From NCBI GenBank assembly GCA_020201415.1, contig JAIVGW010000231.1, positions 5,629 to 33,733 of the forward strand: 28,105 nucleotides of DNA, in the 5' to 3' direction. The notes under the pieces were generated by a model. That model was not told the DNA's origin, searched no databases, and worked only from the letters and a program-made list of their open reading frames with translations. Positions 24,985 to 28,105 of the stretch are shown piece after piece; the stretch's first letter is position 1, and each line of letters begins with the position of its first letter. The translations under genes and the position numbers were made by a program. The stretch is from Lentisphaerota bacterium (GTDB lineage Bacteria; Verrucomicrobiota; Kiritimatiellia; JAAZAB01).

Positions 24985-26292
24985 ATGAGCGCCAGGGATG
25001 CCGCATATATGCCAGGATTACTACAACACGCACCGGACCGGATATTCCGGGTCACGGAACTGACTCGCCTGATTCGCCAGGTACTAGAGGATGAAATCGG
25101 TGAAGTCCGACTGGAAGGCGAGCTGTCCAACGTGCGCCGGCCGGGGTCAGGACACCTGTATTTCACCATCAAGGACGCCAACGCCCAGATCAGCGCCGTC
25201 ATGTTCCGCGGTCAGCAACGCGGGCTGCGCTGTGAATTAAAGGACGGTTTGCTGGTCCGGGTACAGGGCCTGTTGAGTGTCTATGAAAAGAGCGGCCAGT
25301 ATCAACTGATCATCAAGCGCCTGGAGCCGGGTGGCCAGGGCGCCCTGCGGGAAGCCTTTGAGGCGCTCAAGGCGCGCCTGGAGCGCGAAGGTCTTTTCGA
25401 TCCGCGGCGCAAGCGGCCGCTGCCGCGGCTGCCGCGGCATATCGGGATCGTCACCTCGCCGACCGGCGCGGCGATTTGCGACATGATCAACGTATTGACC
25501 AGGCGCTTTCCCAATCTGCACATCGTGCTGGCGCCGACACGCGTGCAGGGGGAAGGCGCGGCGGCCGAAATTGCGGCAGCCATGGATTCCCTGAACCGCC
25601 TGGGAAACATCGAAGTCATCATCATCGGCCGGGGCGGCGGCAGCCTGGAGGATCTGTGGTGTTTCAACGAGGAAATCGTGGCGAGGGCCATCGCACGCTC
25701 GGCCGTCCCGGTGGTCTCGGCGGTGGGCCATGAAACGGATTTCACCATCAGCGACTTTGTCGCAGATCTGCGCGCCCCCACGCCTTCGGCGGCGGCGGAA
25801 CTGGTGGTTGCCGCCAAGGCGGAAATCGCAGCCCGGATCGATCAGTTCAGATAGCGGCACGCCCGGGCCATGTTGACGCACCTGCGCGATATCCGCCGGC
25901 GCTGCGCGGCGGCAGCCGGCAGTTACGTTTTCCGCGAACCGGGCCATCTGGCCCGCCGCCAGCGTCAACGCCTGGAGCAACTGCGCCTGCGGTCGCGGCA
26001 CGCTTTGCAAAACATCTGGCGCGAACGCCAGCAGGCCCTGGACGAGCTGGCGCTGCGCCTGCCCCGCGGCATGGCGCAACGGCAACGCCTGGCGGCGTTG
26101 CGCGTGGCGCACCTGAAGTCGCAACTCCAGGCTATCAATCCGCTCGCCGTTCTGGAACGCGGCTACAGCATCACCATGCGAAACGACGGGCGCGTGCTCA
26201 AATCGGGCGCGTTACTGCGGCCGGGCGACCGGATCACCACCCGCTTCGCCAAAGATCGCATCACCTCGGAGGTAAGGGAACATGTCGTCTGA
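24985..26292 (+). pseudogene. xseA: Exodeoxyribonuclease VII large subunit, interrupted by an in-frame TAG
   Basis: Residues 1-289 contain the OB-fold (FRVTELTRLIRQVLEDEI, VRLEGELSNVRRP, HLYFTIKDANAQISAVMF) and most of the catalytic domain (IGIVTSPTGAAICDMINVL, GRGGGSLEDLWCFNEE, VVSAVGHETDFTISDFVADL). A TAG at 25852-25854 then stops the frame. The same frame continues as a normal XseA coiled-coil C-terminal part and ends LAVLERGYSITMRNDGRV ... EHVV at 26292. Without the stop the protein would have about 435 residues, normal for the family, and the C-terminal part binds XseB. The rest of the frame is intact, which points to a single base change or sequencing error. The partner gene xseB overlaps the 3' end by 11 bases. 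An 3'-part could be expressed from ATG 25870 but would lack the active site. Confidence 0.88.
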
Positions 26293-26575
26293 AAAGAAAA
26301 CCGCACCAAAACCTGATTTTGAAAAATCACTGGAACGCCTGGAGAAAATCGTTGAGGAGATGGAAGAAGGCTCCCTGAGCCTGGAAAAAATGATGCGGCA
26401 TTTCGAGGATGGCATGCAGCTGATCAACTTCTGTTCGCATAAGCTCAGCGAAGTGGAACAGAAAATCGAGATGCTGATCAAACAGAACGACGCCGAAAAG
26501 CTCGTGCCCTTCCATCCGCAACCGGACAACCGGGCGGATACTTTGGAGGCAACCACCAATGCTACCGATGTCTGA
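26282..26575 (+). CDS. xseB: Exodeoxyribonuclease VII small subunit
   Basis: 97 residues. The conserved core FEKSLERLEKIVEEMEEGSL and LSLEKMMRHFEDGMQLI is present; two helices form the hairpin that binds the XseA coiled coil. With XseA it degrades single-stranded DNA from both ends. The start ATG 26282 overlaps the end of xseA by 11 bases and has AAGGG just upstream. The last 17 bases overlap dxs. The order xseA-xseB-(ispA)-dxs is common in bacteria; ispA is absent here. Confidence 0.93.
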   Translation: MSSEKKTAPKPDFEKSLERLEKIVEEMEEGSLSLEKMMRHFEDGMQLINFCSHKLSEVEQKIEMLIKQNDAEKLVPFHPQPDNRADTLEATTNATDV

Positions 26576-27131
26576 TACTCCAGACGACATCCTCGCCCGC
26601 ATCAACGGACCGGACGACCTGCGCCCGCTGACGGAGACCGACCTGATCCGGCTGGCGGCCCAGGTGCGCGAACTGATCATCAAGACGGTCAGCGCCAACG
26701 GCGGCCACCTGGCGCCCAATCTGGGCACGGTGGAGTTGACCATCGCCCTGCTGAAAACCTTCAATCCGCCGCAGGACAAACTCCTGTGGGATGTCAGCCA
26801 CCAGGCCTACGCCTATAAGATTCTCACCGGACGCCGTGATCGCTTTTCCACCCTGCGCCAGGTTGACGGCATTTCCGGATTCCTTGCGCGCCGCGAAAGC
26901 CCCTACGACGCCTTCGGCGCCGGGCATGCCGGCACGGCGCTTTCCGCGGCCCTGGGCATGGCCGCCGCGCGTGACCGCCGCGGAGGACGGGAACACATCA
27001 TCGCCATCGTGGGTGATGGTTCCCTGGGCCCCGCTACAACTGCTGGAAATCCTCCGTGGAAAAACTGGCCCGGGCCTGGCTGGGCATGGCTTGGTTGCGG
27101 CGCCTGTATCTACGACTGGAAGAAGCCGTAA
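26559..27131 (+). pseudogene. dxs: 1-deoxy-D-xylulose-5-phosphate synthase, N-terminal fragment
   Basis: DXS joins pyruvate and glyceraldehyde 3-phosphate using thiamine diphosphate, the first step of the MEP isoprenoid pathway. Residues 1-156 are normal: ANGGHLAPNLGTVELTIALL, LLWDVSHQAYAYKILTGRRD, FGAGHAGTALSAALGMA and the start of the cofactor motif VGDGSL. Directly after GDGSL (base 27026) the family's EALN and LNDNxMSIS section, which completes the thiamine-diphosphate/magnesium site, is missing, and the frame then shows unrelated residues until a stop at 27131. Start ATG 26559 has GGAGG nine bases upstream; ATG 26571 is an alternative. The remainder of the gene continues in another frame to the right edge. 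Confidence 0.88.
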
Positions 27132-28105
27132 AGAGTCTGTTTCTCCGCAGCGTAATTTTCGAGGAATTCGGGCTGCGGTATATCGGCCCCATTGACGGCC
27201 ACAACTTCCGCAACCTGCTCGACGCGCTGCAACTGGCCCGCCGGTCCGACGAACCTATTCTATTGCATGTCAGCACACAAAAGGGCCGGGGCTACCACCT
27301 GGCCGAAAAGGCCCCGGCCGACTGGCACGGCACCGCCGCATTCGACTGCGACAGCGGCCGACCGCTGAGCGGCGGCGGCCAGCCCAAATATTCCGATGTG
27401 TTCGGTTGCACCCTGATGCGCCTGGCGGAAAAAGACCGGCGCATCGTGGCCATTACCGCGGCCATGACCAGCGGCACCGGCCTTACTGAGTTTGCCAAGC
27501 GCTTCCCCGATCGCTTTTTTGATGTGGGCATTTCCGAGGAGCATGCGGTGATCTTTGCCGCCGGGCTGGCGGCGGAGGGACACCTGCCGTTTCTGGCCAT
27601 TTATTCCACCTTTTCCCAAAGAGTGGTCGATTATATTATCCACGATGTCTGCCTGCAGAATCTGCCGGTGGTTTTCTGTCTGGACCGCGCCGGCATCGTT
27701 GGCGATGACGGGCCCACCCATCACGGCATATTTGACATCCCCCTCCTGCGGGTCATCCCCAATTTGGTGATCGCCCAGCCAGCCGACGAGGCGGAGCTTT
27801 CAGACCTGCTGCATGCGGCCATCGGCTGGGGCAAGCCCGCCGTGATCCGCTACCCGCGCGGCTGCGGCCCGGGCGTCGCTTTGCGCCCGGAACCACGGGA
27901 ACTGGCGCCAGGCACCGCCGAGATCATCGCCCCCGGAACCACTGTCCAAATCTGGGCCCTGGGCGATATGCTGCCGATGGCGCATGCTGCGGCCGCCATG
28001 ATTCGGGAAGCCGGCCATTCGGCGGGCGTAGTCAACGCCCGCTTCATCAAGCCGCTCGACGAACGCCTGCTGCGGGAACAGGGACGTACCGCCCGGGTTT
28101 TAGTT
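27026..28105 (+). pseudogene. dxs: 1-deoxy-D-xylulose-5-phosphate synthase, C-terminal part, out of frame (runs off window)
   Basis: From about 27032 the frame resumes as normal DXS: RYNCWKSSVEKLAR, SLFLRSVIFEEFGLRYIGPI followed by DGH, LLHVSTQKGRGY, the transketolase-type domain with catalytic Glu in DVGISEEHAVIFAAGLA, DRAGIVGDDGPTHHGIFDI and the C-terminal domain up to the right edge. It is shifted relative to the N-terminal fragment, so the missing piece has a length of one more than a multiple of three, estimated at about 140-150 bases. There is no start codon or ribosome binding site suited to independent translation. The end of the gene lies outside the window. Confidence 0.88.

Noticed and set aside
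25852..25854. Amber codon as pyrrolysine or programmed readthrough
   Set aside because: XseA is not known to contain pyrrolysine, and TAG ends another gene in the window; mutation or error is simpler.
25237..26124. 295-codon frame on the minus strand
   Set aside because: Opposite xseA; no family match.

Overview
The window comes from a Gram-negative-type bacterial chromosome, most likely of the PVC group and best matching Kiritimatiellota/Lentisphaerota. That placement is inferred from gene content: a Cys-type sulfatase, two invertase/arabinanase-like propeller proteins, a UroD-like methyltransferase-family protein, secreted repeat proteins, and a C-terminal DXS sequence of the kind I associate with this group. 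No rRNA, tRNA, CRISPR array, insertion sequence or phage gene was seen. Coding density is high and no gap without a gene exceeds about 285 bases.

Left block (1-3149, minus strand): a sulfur amino-acid operon, transcribed right to left, of a MetX-MetW fusion, a serine O-acetyltransferase and a DUF1573 protein that leaves the window. The genes overlap at their ends. Next, on the plus strand (3276-6053), are an animal-type glutaminyl-cyclase-like M28 lipoprotein, an alpha/beta hydrolase with an aberrant C-terminus, and a UroD-family protein.

Middle block (6115-13929, minus strand): three large exported proteins in one apparent operon. They are a seven-bladed FG-GAP propeller protein, a subtilisin-like protease (interrupted by one frameshift) with lamin-tail, chitobiase-C-like and five FG-GAP/VCBS-like repeats, and an alpha-helical TPR-containing protein. 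Both repeat arrays are also visible as DNA repeats.

Right-middle block (14213-24786, minus strand): sulfatase, YyaL-like thioredoxin-fold protein, L-rhamnose isomerase, class II (rhamnulose-phosphate-type) aldolase, invertase-like propeller protein, sialidase-like protein, MarC-family membrane protein and a second invertase-like propeller protein. Together they suggest use of a sulfated, rhamnose-containing glycan. A promoter with a perfect -35 hexamer and a 33-bp dyad covering it stands before the sulfatase gene.

Right end (24985-28105, plus strand): the housekeeping string xseA-xseB-dxs. Here xseA carries one in-frame amber codon, and dxs lacks about 45-50 codons at its thiamine-diphosphate site and changes frame. 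With the internal deletion in the MetW domain, the protease frameshift and the broken hydrolase C-terminus, at least five otherwise well-conserved genes are damaged. This is more easily explained by consensus or assembly error in a metagenome-derived sequence than by real gene decay, though decay cannot be excluded.
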